DNA of 14,533 nucleotides from assembly GCA_002345145.1 (NCBI GenBank), contig DDVC01000245.1, positions 1-14,533 on the forward strand, read 5' to 3'. A program made the translations under genes and the position numbers. This stretch comes from Bacteroidetes bacterium UBA2322 (GTDB lineage: Bacteria; Bacteroidota; Bacteroidia; Chitinophagales; UBA2359). Each line of letters opens with the position of its first letter. Positions within the stretch are counted from its first letter, which is position 1. Below the pieces are notes generated by a model, which was not told where the DNA came from, did not search any database, and saw nothing but the letters and a program-made list of their open reading frames with translations. Below, one piece after another: positions 1 to 9,300 of the stretch.

Positions 1-140
1 CATGGAAACGTTCCTCTGAGCCATCCTAAAACCCTGAAAACCCTGTCAGCGTTCGGAACGGGTTGAAGACGAAACTGCCCGACGACGCAGGTGAAACCCC
101 ACCGGCGCGCCAAATGTGGGCGGGGTTCAATACCCACCCC
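1..140. other. Hairpin-rich non-coding segment, possible end of a structured RNA (family unknown)
   Basis: No convincing reading frame covers this stretch. It is richer in GC than the following bases and contains consecutive short self-complementary pairs: 4-7 with 11-14, 34-37 with 46-49, 50-53 with 57-60, 75-78 with 87-90, 90-93 with 100-103 (or 98-102 with 116-120), and 123-126 with 132-135. Several GAAA-type loops or linkers occur. This density suggests a folded RNA cut by the left edge of the window. I cannot assign a family. Group II intron domain I and an RNA of the HEARO/omega type were considered from general appearance only, with no diagnostic motif found. The strand is not determined. 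Individual stems of 4-5 bp are weak evidence. Confidence 0.3.
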
Positions 141-228
141 TGCCTACTCCCATACCTTAATTTATAGTGGCTTGTATTTTGGTTTCATACAGCGCTACCA
201 ACCGGCGGCAGCCTGCTACCAATGCCTG

Positions 229-388
229 CTCCTAACTTTTCACTACCCACTACTTGAGTCATTATTTTCAAAAATCTGTGCAAATCAGCCACATCTGTGT
301 TATCTGTGTGCTATTTTCTACCGGCTTTGCGCATATAAGAGAAACAAAACCTTTGTGTGCCATTTTACATCAAGCTGGGGTTGCACCC
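229..388 (+). repeat. Dispersed intergenic repeat, copy 1
   Basis: This copy shares an ordered set of blocks with 12169-12317: CTCCTAACT at 229-237, CACTACTTGAG at 248-258, TTTTCAAAAATC at 265-276, a core reading ATCTGTGTTATCTGTGTGCT at 293-312, and CATTTTACATCAAG at 361-374. It ends in a hairpin (378-381 with 385-388, loop TGC). A third, inverted copy at about 12017-12126 keeps the core, the last block and a terminal hairpin. Spacing between core and last block varies (48 bp here, 36 and 31 bp elsewhere), so the copies are diverged rather than recent. No coding capacity or transposase signature is visible. It could be a non-autonomous mobile element remnant, a REP-like repeat or a terminator-bearing intergenic module. 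Confidence 0.7.
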
Positions 389-511
389 GGTAAAACTGTT
401 TTGAAAGTCAGCCACTTGCAAAATGTACGTTCCATTTGGAGCGACTACCCTCACGAGTTATGGAGGGCGAAAACTGGGTTATCTACCATACCTTGTAATG
501 GTGTTTTTATG

Positions 512-519
512 TACCTTTG
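512..519 (+). promoter_or_regulatory. Bacteroidota -7 element (TACCTTTG) at the yhhN-like gene
   Basis: The octamer matches the Bacteroidota sigma factor -7 consensus TAnnTTTG exactly. A TTG lies 16 bp upstream (493-495), slightly closer than the usual spacing for the -33 element. Only six bases separate the octamer from the ATG at 526, so a transcript from this promoter would begin at or next to the start codon. The octamer also covers the alternative TTG codon at 517. A chance match cannot be excluded. Confidence 0.45.
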
Positions 520-525
520 CCAAGT

Positions 526-1233
526 ATGCAAGTAAAACAGTTTACCTCGTTCTCCGTTCTGTACGCCTTTGTTTGTGCAACAGTAATAGCCGCCAACACA
601 GCCGGCTACCATAGCGCTGAGTATGTATTAAAACCGCTCATGATGCCCATTTTGGCATTATGGTATGGGCTAAACACCCCAAAGCCATTCAGTACTCTTA
701 ACATGCTTATGCTGGGGGCGTTGTTTTTTTCGTGCTGCGGCGATATTTTTTTAATGATACTGCCCGGTACCGATGGTTTGTTTATAGCCGGGTTGGTTTC
801 TTTTTTGTTAGCTCATTTGTTTTACATTAGCGCTTACAAGCTGCAAGCGCCTCGTTTTAGCGCCGGAGTCATAGCTCAAAATAAGTTTTTGCTGTTGCCA
901 TTTGCTGCATACGGGCTGTTGTTAGTGTATTTTTTGCTGCCCGGTTTGGGCGGTTTGGCAGCGCCGGTGGCGGTGTATGCCGCCATCATCATTGCTATGG
1001 CGCTGTTTGCACTCAATAGGTGGGGGTGGGTAAACCGGCGCAGTTTTACCGCTGTATTTGTGGGTGCGCTTATATTTATAGCCTCCGATTCTATGATAGC
1101 GCTCAACAAGTTTTATCAACCCATTTACTTGGCAAGGGTTTGGATACTAAGCACTTATTGTTTGGCTCAGTGGCTCATAGTTTGGGGTATGCTGCTGCAC
1201 CAAAACAATAATGCAACGGCAGAAAGGGGGTAA
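526..1233 (+). CDS. YhhN/TMEM86 family membrane protein (lysoplasmalogenase-like)
   Basis: This is a 235-residue, strongly hydrophobic protein with about seven to eight membrane segments and no signal peptide. Its conserved positions fit the YhhN family: K36-P37 in the second segment, the G72-D73 pair in the third, F-x-x-G followed by H97 in the fourth, and S187-D188 near the C-terminus. Mammalian TMEM86 and some bacterial relatives cleave the vinyl-ether bond of lysoplasmalogens; whether this bacterial member does so is inference. It would sit in the inner membrane. I chose the ATG at 526. A TTG at 517 in the same frame would add three residues but lies inside a promoter-like octamer, and an in-frame stop at 496-498 rules out longer forms. 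No Shine-Dalgarno sequence is present, as usual for Bacteroidota. The gene stands alone on the + strand and converges on the TamB gene with 74 bp between them. Confidence 0.85.
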   Translation: MQVKQFTSFSVLYAFVCATVIAANTAGYHSAEYVLKPLMMPILALWYGLNTPKPFSTLNMLMLGALFFSCCGDIFLMILPGTDGLFIAGLVSFLLAHLFYISAYKLQAPRFSAGVIAQNKFLLLPFAAYGLLLVYFLLPGLGGLAAPVAVYAAIIIAMALFALNRWGWVNRRSFTAVFVGALIFIASDSMIALNKFYQPIYLARVWILSTYCLAQWLIVWGMLLHQNNNATAERG

Positions 1234-1265
1234 ACCCGCCCGGCTTTGGTACACATACTTTTGGT

Positions 1266-1289
1266 AAAAATTGACGGAGAGCCACCCGT
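1266..1289 (-). terminator. Weak terminator-like hairpin after the TamB gene
   Basis: Read on the - strand, a 4-bp stem (ACGG at 1289-1286 with CCGT at 1277-1274, 8-nt loop) lies 19 bases past the TamB stop codon. Three bases later it is followed by a run of five T (1270-1266). The placement fits an intrinsic terminator but the stem is short. No stronger candidate was found in the 74 bp between the two convergent genes. Confidence 0.25.
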
Positions 1290-1307
1290 AATGCCGGTAG
1301 TAACGAT

Positions 1308-4300
1308 TTATTTTTGGGGTTTCGGTTTGCGTTTGCGCTTAAAGAACTCTTTAAAGTTATCAAACTCTTGGGTAAGGGTTAAACTAGCGCCGGTTTTATT
1401 AAAAGTGCCGCTAAGAACATCATAATCGGTCTTATTAAATACGCGCACTAAATACCTGCCATCGGGCGTAATGCGGTATTCCAGCACAAAGTCGCCTGCA
1501 AAAAACACCTGTTGGTCATTGCCGGCTTGTGCGGCATTGTTGCCCACATCTACGTTGCCGCCCAACTGGATAGAGAGCCGGTCATTAAAAAGGCGTTTGG
1601 TTAGTACCAGTTCTATTTCGTTTCTGATGCCGCCGGCGGCTATCTGTTCGGGGTTTTGGCTGTCTAATTCGGCGGTGTAGTTACGCCAGTTGAGGTTAAA
1701 CTCACTATCAGGGATTAAGCCGGAAACCACTTGGTTGAGGTAGCTGGAAAGGTAATTGCTCAGCAGCTCGCTCACGGTAGTATTTACCCCTGAGCGCAAA
1801 TCGAGGTTCACCCTATCGGGCGACATAAAACTGTTGAGTACCAATAAGCCAAATACTTGTTTGTTTAGCTCATTGGGGTTATTGGCGTTTAGTTCATTGA
1901 GTTTGGCGGCAATGGTTTCATCAACACGGGTAATGGGCTGCTCTGTTTGGCTAATTTCAAACTTGATATTGGGTTGCAAGAGCGAACCGGCAAGTTTAAG
2001 GAAAACATCAATAGGCACGCGGCGTTTAAGGTCGGGATAATCAATGAGCGAGGCAATTTCGGCATCGTTGAGCAGGTTATCTCTATTGGTTTTAAGGCTG
2101 TAAATGGCTTTTACATCTAACTGTGCATCGTAGGGGCTGCCCGCAAAGGTAACGGTGCCGCCTTTTTCTACCTGAAAGTATTTATTTACAATGTTTTGGA
2201 GGGTAAACAAGTAGCTTCCTTGTTCAATGGTGTATTTACCATACATATTAAACTTAAAATCGTTTATGGTACTGATTTCCATTTGCAAGTTACCGCTGCC
2301 TCGTCCTTTAATAATATCGCCGGCTTGCAGGTCAAAAATAATCTGAATTTCGGCATCGGGAGTCATTTCCAAATCAAACTGTATGTTCATACCCGATGTT
2401 GGTGCAACCGGCGGGGGCGCTTTTTCTGTTTCGGCGCCGGTATTTATAAAGGTATAAATAGGGTTTTCAGCCACATCGCTCTCCCAGCTAATGGGCAAAT
2501 TAAACTTAGTGCCTTTATTGGAGCGGGCATTGATGTATAAATCCAATTGATTAAACGGACCTCTGAATTTTACCACCCCTCCGCCAAAAGCGGTGCCGTA
2601 GTATAAGTTATTGTTTTCAAATTTAGTATTCAGCAGGAGCAGGTTATCGGTAGTAAGGTCAAGGTTAATGCTCATATTTTTCATGTCGTTCAAAAAAACG
2701 TACCCATTTGCGCGGGCGGTATTGCCCAGTGTATCGTTTAGCCCCAGGTTATTAAACCTAATGTATTTATCGTCAAACACTATGGTTTGGTTGCGCAGGG
2801 TATATCGGGTATTGAGGTAATCAACCGTTGTAGCGCCTCGGTCTATAAATATATTGCCCTTAAAATTGGGTTCTTCCAAATTGCCGTAAATATGGAGCAG
2901 CCCTTTTACATTGCCCTCGGTTCGGGAAACCATAGCGCCCAAAAAGGCTTCCAAAAAAGCTAAATTACCCTTTCGCACGTTAGCTTCAAGGTCTATATAG
3001 GGTTTATCGCCCTTGTTTTTTGGCAGTACTACCAAGCCGTTGTTTACCTTAATATCATAGCGTTCGTTAGCCACGTCCACGCCCACGTGCAGGTCATCGG
3101 TTTTGAGACGTTTATCTATACGCAGGCGCACATCGCCTATGGGCTGTTCTCTAAACACAAAATCTTGTGCGTTGAGCTCGGCGTTAATAATTTGTTTGTC
3201 AAAAACATCTTTCAGGGCAATTTCGCCGCTTACCTTAGTGGCAATGCCCAATTTTTTGATAACAGGAACATAGTCAAAGTCGCTTAGGTAAATATTTTCC
3301 AGCAGCACTTCGGTGTAATTGCCATGCAGCCGTGAGGGGTGGCTTCGTAGGGCAATGGTGCGTTCATCTTGGCGCAGGGCAAGGTCTTCAATTTCGAAAT
3401 AGTTTTTGTTTTTGTAGGTAAAAGTACCGGTATTGGTTTCCCATTTTTTGTGGTTGATGACAATTTCGGTAGTGTCGAATTTTAGTTTAAGCGTATCGGA
3501 ATTGGCAAAAATTAAACCCGATACGTTGGCACGATTGGCAGCGTTATCGGGCGCCACTTTAAGGGCAAACAAAATACTGTCGTTAAATACTTTTCCCGAT
3601 GTGCCGATGGCCGGAATAGTAAATTTACTGTTTTGGAGGTAAACCGAGTCCACATTAGCCTTAAAGGTTAATTGTTGGGCGTTGGAGTTAGCATTGAGGA
3701 TAAAATTATTTACCTGCACCCCCGAAAAAGCAACCTCTTCAACGCGGGTTTTAAGGTTGAGCGTTTTAGTGTAAGAGTTAAAGTTACCTTTAGCCGATGC
3801 ACCTTGCAGGGTTTGGAGTTCGGGCAGCAGAATTTGAGAAAACAGCGCCGGGTTGTTTATGTTTACCCAAAAATCTACGTTTTGTTCTGAGGTAGGTTTG
3901 GTATATTTAAACCTGTAAGGGAAATAATTATGGAGCAGGTTAATAAAGGCATTAGGCAGCTCTTTAAAGGTATATTTACCGTTTACATCGGCGGTTACAA
4001 TAGAAGATTTTAGGCGTAGGGTTCGTTTAAAATCGGTAATATCGGAATAAAGCGAAATGGTATCTAAGGCAAAAATGCGTTTACCGTTTTGTATTTTAAG
4101 GTTGTAAAAAAGGGCATTTCCGGCAATATCGTCAATGTCTTTACCGAGTAAATTAAGGTTAGTACTGCCCGATATAATGAGGTCGTCTTTAATTTTATCG
4201 GACTGAAAGAGGTTGAGTGGTTTCAGATTGAGGCGGAATAAATCGGCGGTAAAACTGTATTTAGGTGTTTCGTAGTTAAGGTCAACAAGCCCTTTAAAGC

Positions 4301-6128
4301 GCAGTTGGAGGTTATTATCGGCAATTTCTACGCTACCGGTAAAGAGTTTGCGGTGTAGGGCACCGTCTATGTTTACATTGGAGTAGGTGTATTGGTTAAA
4401 GGTAAAACTTTGGATAGTGCCTTTTACATCGGCATTTATTTCATCGGGCTTTACCCCTGTTCCTGCAACGGTAGCAGAGAAAGTAGCCTTGCCAAACTTA
4501 TCGGGCTGATTGAGCAGATTGCCCAAATCAAGGTCTTGAACCGCTATATTACCCGAATAACGAAGGGTTTGCCCGATATTTATTTTCACATCGGTACGCA
4601 ATTGTCCTACATTGGTAAGCAGCGCTCCTTCTGCCACAAAATTGCTTGGGAAGCCTGAGAACCTGCCCGAAAACTGCAAATTGCCCAATTTATCCAATTC
4701 GGGCGGCAGTTTGGCAGTGCGCGGAATAAAGGTTTTTACCTCAGCTATATCGGTTTTGAGCAAGTTTATTTTAGCATCTATATTGGTAGAGGCAAAATCG
4801 GGCAAACCTTTCATGCGCACATCGCCCTTAAACGCGGTATTGCCAAACCTAATGTTGAGCCCTTCTGCACTGAGCCGGCTGATTTGGTTTTTGGCAGCTC
4901 CCCAAATGTTGATGCGGGTTTGCAGCCTTTGGGCAATAAGGGGTTGGCGGTGCAGCGCTCCGGCAAAGTAGGCTATGTCTTTAAAGGTAAAATAGGAGTT
5001 GGGTTTAAGGCGCACATTCAGTTTCACCTGTTCCACAAAATCTTCAAAACAGCGCAGGCTGGGGTAGGAAAAGGCAATGTAATCTTGTAGCCTACTGTTT
5101 GGCGTAAGGAGAGAGAACTGCGAGAGTTCTAATTTTTGGGGGTGCAACAGCAAAAACCCCGATGCTTTGTTCACCTCAAAGCCCGACCTTTCTTTAGCCG
5201 AAAGATGCTGTATCATAGCGCTTACGGTATCAGAACCACCATAAATAAGATTGGTTAGGCGGATATCCATATCTGTAACCTGCAATCCTTTAAAATTAAT
5301 GGTATTGGGGCGGGCAAGGGTATCGGCGCCGGTGCGGAGGTTAAAAGCGCCTTCTTGCAGGGTAAAATTTTGGGCGGCAAAAAGCCAGTCTTTCAGCGAT
5401 ATATGGAAGGGTCTGTTGCAGTCTTGTTCGGTTTGTGATGGCGGGCTGCTTATGGTGTCATGGAACCACACAGTAGGATTATAGAGCCCCACCTCTTCAA
5501 ACAGTATTTGTTTGTTAAAAGGGGCAAACCGGTTCAATTCTGCTTGCAAGCGGTTAAGGCTTACCCGCAGCGTAGCGCCACCCTTAGCATCGGAAAGGGT
5601 AAACCGAGGCTGATTTAGGCGCAGAGCTTGCAGGTTGAGTTGCAGGTTAAAAGGCGGCAGGGTATCGGTTTTTTGTGCCGCAAGGGTATCGGGCTTTTTG
5701 GCAGAACTTGATTTACCGCTCAATTGGTTAAACAGGTATTGATAGTTAAAACTTTCATCGCCTGCGTTTCGGGTAAAATGCACATAGGGTTGGTGGAGCG
5801 AAATATCGTTGATAAACAATACCCTATTCCAAAACGAAAGGCTGTCTATATTAACCACTACCCTACGGCTAAACAAAAGGGTATCGCAATCCCAATCCTG
5901 AATAAAAAGGTTGGTAAGCTCTATGCGGTTGTAAACGTCCACATAAACCTTATCTACCGTAACCTCTGAATGCAGCAGCATTTTACCTACCACGTGGGTT
6001 AGGGTTTTGCGCACCAACATACTTTGCACAAAAGGCTCGCGCAGGAGGTATAAAATTCCGCCCACCAGCAGCAGCAAAACGGCTGTTAGTGTAAGTACAG
6101 AAACCATAAAACGTTTCAGAAACATCAT
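1308..6128 (-). CDS. tamB: TamB-like translocation/assembly module protein (DUF490/AsmA-like)
   Basis: The 1606-residue product has one N-terminal membrane anchor (about residues 8-29, after K5-R6). A very long, repetitive beta-strand region rich in alternating hydrophobic and polar residues follows, then a C-terminal DUF490/TamB domain over roughly the last 450 residues (for example GKYTIEQGSYLFTLQN near residue 1290, and KTGASLTLTQEFDNF near the end), closing with a basic tail. TamB-family proteins span the periplasm as a lipid-accommodating groove and work with an Omp85-type partner (TamA, or TamL in Bacteroidota) in outer-membrane protein assembly and lipid transport. No such partner gene is in the window. 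I chose the ATG at 6128. An upstream in-frame TTG at 6188 would add 20 residues lacking signal-anchor character and would cover the promoter-like octamer at 6166-6173. ATG at 6125 is equally possible. The gene is probably transcribed apart from the macroglobulin gene because of the stem-loop at 6271-6312. Confidence 0.88.
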   Translation of the reverse strand: MMFLKRFMVSVLTLTAVLLLLVGGILYLLREPFVQSMLVRKTLTHVVGKMLLHSEVTVDKVYVDVYNRIELTNLFIQDWDCDTLLFSRRVVVNIDSLSFWNRVLFINDISLHQPYVHFTRNAGDESFNYQYLFNQLSGKSSSAKKPDTLAAQKTDTLPPFNLQLNLQALRLNQPRFTLSDAKGGATLRVSLNRLQAELNRFAPFNKQILFEEVGLYNPTVWFHDTISSPPSQTEQDCNRPFHISLKDWLFAAQNFTLQEGAFNLRTGADTLARPNTINFKGLQVTDMDIRLTNLIYGGSDTVSAMIQHLSAKERSGFEVNKASGFLLLHPQKLELSQFSLLTPNSRLQDYIAFSYPSLRCFEDFVEQVKLNVRLKPNSYFTFKDIAYFAGALHRQPLIAQRLQTRINIWGAAKNQISRLSAEGLNIRFGNTAFKGDVRMKGLPDFASTNIDAKINLLKTDIAEVKTFIPRTAKLPPELDKLGNLQFSGRFSGFPSNFVAEGALLTNVGQLRTDVKINIGQTLRYSGNIAVQDLDLGNLLNQPDKFGKATFSATVAGTGVKPDEINADVKGTIQSFTFNQYTYSNVNIDGALHRKLFTGSVEIADNNLQLRFKGLVDLNYETPKYSFTADLFRLNLKPLNLFQSDKIKDDLIISGSTNLNLLGKDIDDIAGNALFYNLKIQNGKRIFALDTISLYSDITDFKRTLRLKSSIVTADVNGKYTFKELPNAFINLLHNYFPYRFKYTKPTSEQNVDFWVNINNPALFSQILLPELQTLQGASAKGNFNSYTKTLNLKTRVEEVAFSGVQVNNFILNANSNAQQLTFKANVDSVYLQNSKFTIPAIGTSGKVFNDSILFALKVAPDNAANRANVSGLIFANSDTLKLKFDTTEIVINHKKWETNTGTFTYKNKNYFEIEDLALRQDERTIALRSHPSRLHGNYTEVLLENIYLSDFDYVPVIKKLGIATKVSGEIALKDVFDKQIINAELNAQDFVFREQPIGDVRLRIDKRLKTDDLHVGVDVANERYDIKVNNGLVVLPKNKGDKPYIDLEANVRKGNLAFLEAFLGAMVSRTEGNVKGLLHIYGNLEEPNFKGNIFIDRGATTVDYLNTRYTLRNQTIVFDDKYIRFNNLGLNDTLGNTARANGYVFLNDMKNMSINLDLTTDNLLLLNTKFENNNLYYGTAFGGGVVKFRGPFNQLDLYINARSNKGTKFNLPISWESDVAENPIYTFINTGAETEKAPPPVAPTSGMNIQFDLEMTPDAEIQIIFDLQAGDIIKGRGSGNLQMEISTINDFKFNMYGKYTIEQGSYLFTLQNIVNKYFQVEKGGTVTFAGSPYDAQLDVKAIYSLKTNRDNLLNDAEIASLIDYPDLKRRVPIDVFLKLAGSLLQPNIKFEISQTEQPITRVDETIAAKLNELNANNPNELNKQVFGLLVLNSFMSPDRVNLDLRSGVNTTVSELLSNYLSSYLNQVVSGLIPDSEFNLNWRNYTAELDSQNPEQIAAGGIRNEIELVLTKRLFNDRLSIQLGGNVDVGNNAAQAGNDQQVFFAGDFVLEYRITPDGRYLVRVFNKTDYDVLSGTFNKTGASLTLTQEFDNFKEFFKRKRKPKPQK

Positions 6129-6165
6129 TGGGCGGGCGCAAAAATCAGTGGCTATAATAAACAGG

Positions 6166-6173
6166 CAAAGGTA
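6166..6173 (-). promoter_or_regulatory. Bacteroidota -7 element (TACCTTTG) upstream of tamB
   Basis: On the - strand the octamer matches TAnnTTTG exactly and ends 37 bases before the chosen ATG at 6128, giving a leader of roughly 30 bases. No good -33 element at the usual spacing is visible. A TTG occurs 12 bases upstream of the octamer, which is too close for the consensus. This site supports the shorter TamB start, since the TTG at 6188 lies upstream of it. Confidence 0.5.
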
Positions 6174-6270
6174 GCAATTGGGTGGCAACGGATTAAACCT
6201 TGCACCGGTTTTATTTGCCCATTTGCCGAGGGGCTACCTTACAACGCACAAACAGGCGTGTTTAATACAA

Positions 6271-6312
6271 TTGCAGGCAGTTGGCTGAATATACAAAGCC
6301 AACTGCCTGCAA
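6271..6312 (-). terminator. Perfect 16-bp stem-loop between macroglobulin and tamB
   Basis: The arm 6271-6286 is an exact reverse complement of 6297-6312, with a 10-base loop (6287-6296). It begins 29 bases after the macroglobulin stop codon. The stem is strong and GC-rich at its centre, but no T-run follows on the - strand (the next bases are TTGTATTAAA). The most likely role is transcription termination or 3'-end protection of the macroglobulin mRNA, separating it from tamB. Confidence 0.65.
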
Positions 6313-6341
6313 AATTTAGGCGGTAAGTTTTAGGTTGTTCG

Positions 6342-9300
6342 TTATCGGGCGGCTATGTAAACGTTTCCGGCGCCATGATAGGAGTGGTACTCGGCATTAT
6401 ACATGGCATCGGCGGCGGCAGGACCCATTCGATAGCGTCCGGGCGAAACAGCTCTAACGGTGTAGTAAAAGTTTTGCGAGGTATTTTTAGCGGTGGCATA
6501 CAGGTTAATGCGGTCGTCTCTAATATCCTGATGTTGTGGCAGGGCGGCATCTTTAACCCATGGCAAGCCGGCTTGTTCGCTAATGCGGGGGTTTTCTATT
6601 TCAAAACCGGCGGGTAGCATATCGGTAATTACCACGTTTGGTACAGAGGCAGTACCGGTAGCTTGAAGTGAAAGTTGCACCACAACCAAATCGTTTTGGG
6701 CAAAGTTGAGCTTGGTAATTTCGCGTCCGGAGCGGTCAAAAAAGCGTTTGCGCACTTTAAGGAAGTTGTCTTGTTGCACAAATTTGCCATCTTTGCTAAG
6801 TCCTTCCATGTTCCAAAAATAATAGAGGCTGCCTTTTTTGCCGGTAGCGGCAATTTGGAGTTTGCTTGTTTGTAGGTCGGCATAAGAGAGTTTAAGGTCT
6901 TTGCCGCTAAAGTTAGCAATGGTTTTACCGTTGGCGGTAATGGTAGCCTGCACATCGGAGCCGGCATCTTTTTTAGCCACTTTGCCCATAGCAAGGAAGG
7001 TAAACACGGCTTCTTGGGTATTGAGCCAGCGTTGTTTTTTAAAATCGGCAACCAATTGTTTAGAAAGGATAGCAATTTGGGGGTTGGTGGGGTCGGCATC
7101 CATGAGTACGTTCAGCACAAGGGCTTTATCTCGGAGGGGCGATGCAAAACTGCCGTCTAATTCGGGCACGGCGGCATCGCCGGCAAAGGCAGGGGGCAAT
7201 ACTTCGGAAAACCGCTTTTTATCGCCCGATAGGGCATAAGCTGCGGCAAGCAAATAGCGTCCGTCTAAGGAGAGTTGGTCGGGCTTAGCTTTGTAGAAGT
7301 TCATAATAGGTATAGCGGGTTTACCTGCTAAAGCCAGTACGTATAAGGTGTAGGGCGCTTCTTTTCGGGCAACGGTTTTTTCGGTTACTTTACCCTGTGC
7401 GTTGTAGTATCGGTAGGCGTAGGTATCTTTTTTGCTCAGCCGTTTTTGGAGGTAGCTGATGAGTTTGTCCACTACCGGTTGTTTTACTTCAAACCCTGCT
7501 TTTTGTGCCTCTACCAGAAAATGTGCTGCAAACACATTACTCCACCAGTTTTCGTTGTATTGGTTGTCGCTATACATGTCATAATCGGCGGTTACGGGCC
7601 AGTAGGTAACACTGCCGTTCCAAATTTGCATGGCTTCTATTTTTTTAATAGCTTCCTGCACATTAAAATTGGGGTTGGCTTCGGTTTTACCTGTGGCAGT
7701 TCGGGCTTTTCTGCCTATGCTTTGGGTAATATCGTAGTAGTACATTTGCGGAAAAGCAGTAGCAATAGTTTGTTCAAGGCAGCCGTGCGGGTATTCAATA
7801 AGGTAATCGAGCCCGCGTGCAAGCTCCATTAGTGGCGAGCGGCTAAGCACCAATTGTGCATCGATGGTGCTGGGCAGGTAATCGTTTGGCAGTTCAATGG
7901 TTTGGGTTTGACCGGCGGGTACTGCGCCCGATGTGCTTATTTTTTGGAGCGAGGCAGGCGGACGCACGGCAAGCTCGGTTTCTTCGGTAAAGGTTTCACC
8001 CATAGCCTCGGCAGAAACGGTAATTTTACCTACGCCAATGTTTTTTTGGGCAACCAATTTAAACTCGGCGCGGTTTTCGGCATTGGCTTTCAGGTTTAGG
8101 TTGGCGGTATTACTGCCTGTTATGGCAAGCAGGTTATCGGCTTTAACGGTTACTTTGGCTTGGGCATCTTTGCCGGTAGTATTGGTAAGGGTAACGGGCA
8201 TGGTTACGGTATCGCCCGGGCTGAGAAATCGGGGCAACCCTGAACTCAGCACTACGGGGTCGGCAATTTTAATATGCGTATCGGCAGAGCCAAAGGAGCG
8301 GTCTTTATAGACAACAGCCATAGCTCTTAAATCGCCCGAAAACTGGGGAATATCTATGACATACTCTGCTTTACCGGCGCTGTTGGTTTTTATGATACCG
8401 CTCCAGTAGCTCACCAATTTTGTGCGGCGGGCGCTTATGGGGTTGATGCGTTTGTTGAGGTTATAACCATCGCCACCGGTAAGCATAGCGCCCGACATGA
8501 TTTCGGGAAACAGGTAGGGGTAAATATCATAACTTTGCACCTCTAAGGCGCGGGGCTGGTAAAAAAAGTTGTAGGGATTTGGGGTTTGATAGTCTTTAAT
8601 TTGCAAAATGCCCTCATCTACTACGGCAATGGCAACCTCGCTGTTGGGGGCGGCTTCTACCAATATCTTTTGGGTGGTTTTAGAGCGCGATTGTTCATTG
8701 GCAATTACCTTAACCGGAATTTTGTTTTTGCTGCTTTCTACCCTTACGCCGGCGTAGCCGTGTGCTACGGTAAGGGGCACGGTAAGGTCTTTTGCCGGAC
8801 GAATAAGGGTGGCGCTCACAAAAACGTTTGGCACATAATCGGCCGGCATTTGGAGGTCTATTTTTGCCACCTTTTTATCGGTATTCACAAACATATAGCG
8901 CATAACATCTTTGCGCTCCACCGTTACCAAAACCCTGCCCTCAAAGGGCGTTTTGAGCAGCACCTGTGCGGTTTGGCCTGCTTCGTAGCTTTCTTTATCA
9001 AATTCTATGTCAATAGTGCCATCTTGGTTTACCTCAAAAGCTGTGCTTTGGGTATCGCCATAGCGGTAGGCGTAAAATTGCTTGGTAATGAACGATTTTT
9101 TGTCGGTAATGCCGGGTCGGGCAAGTCTTATTTCGTACTCGCCCGATGTGGTGGGTTTAAATTTGTAGGTAAACTTATTGCCACTGATAACTATTTCTTT
9201 GCTTTCTTCTACTACTTCCTGTTTTTCGGAGCGGTAGCGGTAGCGGTTGCCGCCGGCGCTTTCCATTACGGTGCGCCACTCGTGGCGTATAATCTCTAAT

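Larger units (their letters stand above)
141..525. other. Gene-free intergenic region upstream of yhhN-like gene
   Basis: Short reading frames here have no recognisable protein features. The segment holds small direct repeats (GCTACCAA at 194-201 and 215-222; GCCTGCT at 211-217 and 224-230), one copy of the dispersed repeat described separately (229-388), and a promoter-like element at its right end (512-519). I see nothing identifiable between 389 and 490. Confidence 0.6.

Noticed and set aside
118..139. Resemblance to a tRNA or tmRNA T-arm (GGGGTTCAATACCC)
   Set aside because: The stem fails after three or four pairs, no acceptor stem or CCA end is found, and the rest of the cloverleaf is missing.
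6129..6188. N-terminal extension of TamB from a TTG at 6188
   Set aside because: The added residues precede a normal signal anchor, the start codon is rare, and the stretch contains the likely promoter.
6629..7099. A 156-codon frame on the - strand within the macroglobulin gene
   Set aside because: It is an alternate frame of the same strand with Pro/Leu/Lys-biased composition and no recognisable features.
8586..9299. A 237-codon open frame on the + strand inside the macroglobulin gene
   Set aside because: It is antisense to a well-supported coding region, has a low-complexity Gly/Ala/Tyr/Phe composition, and shows no domain.
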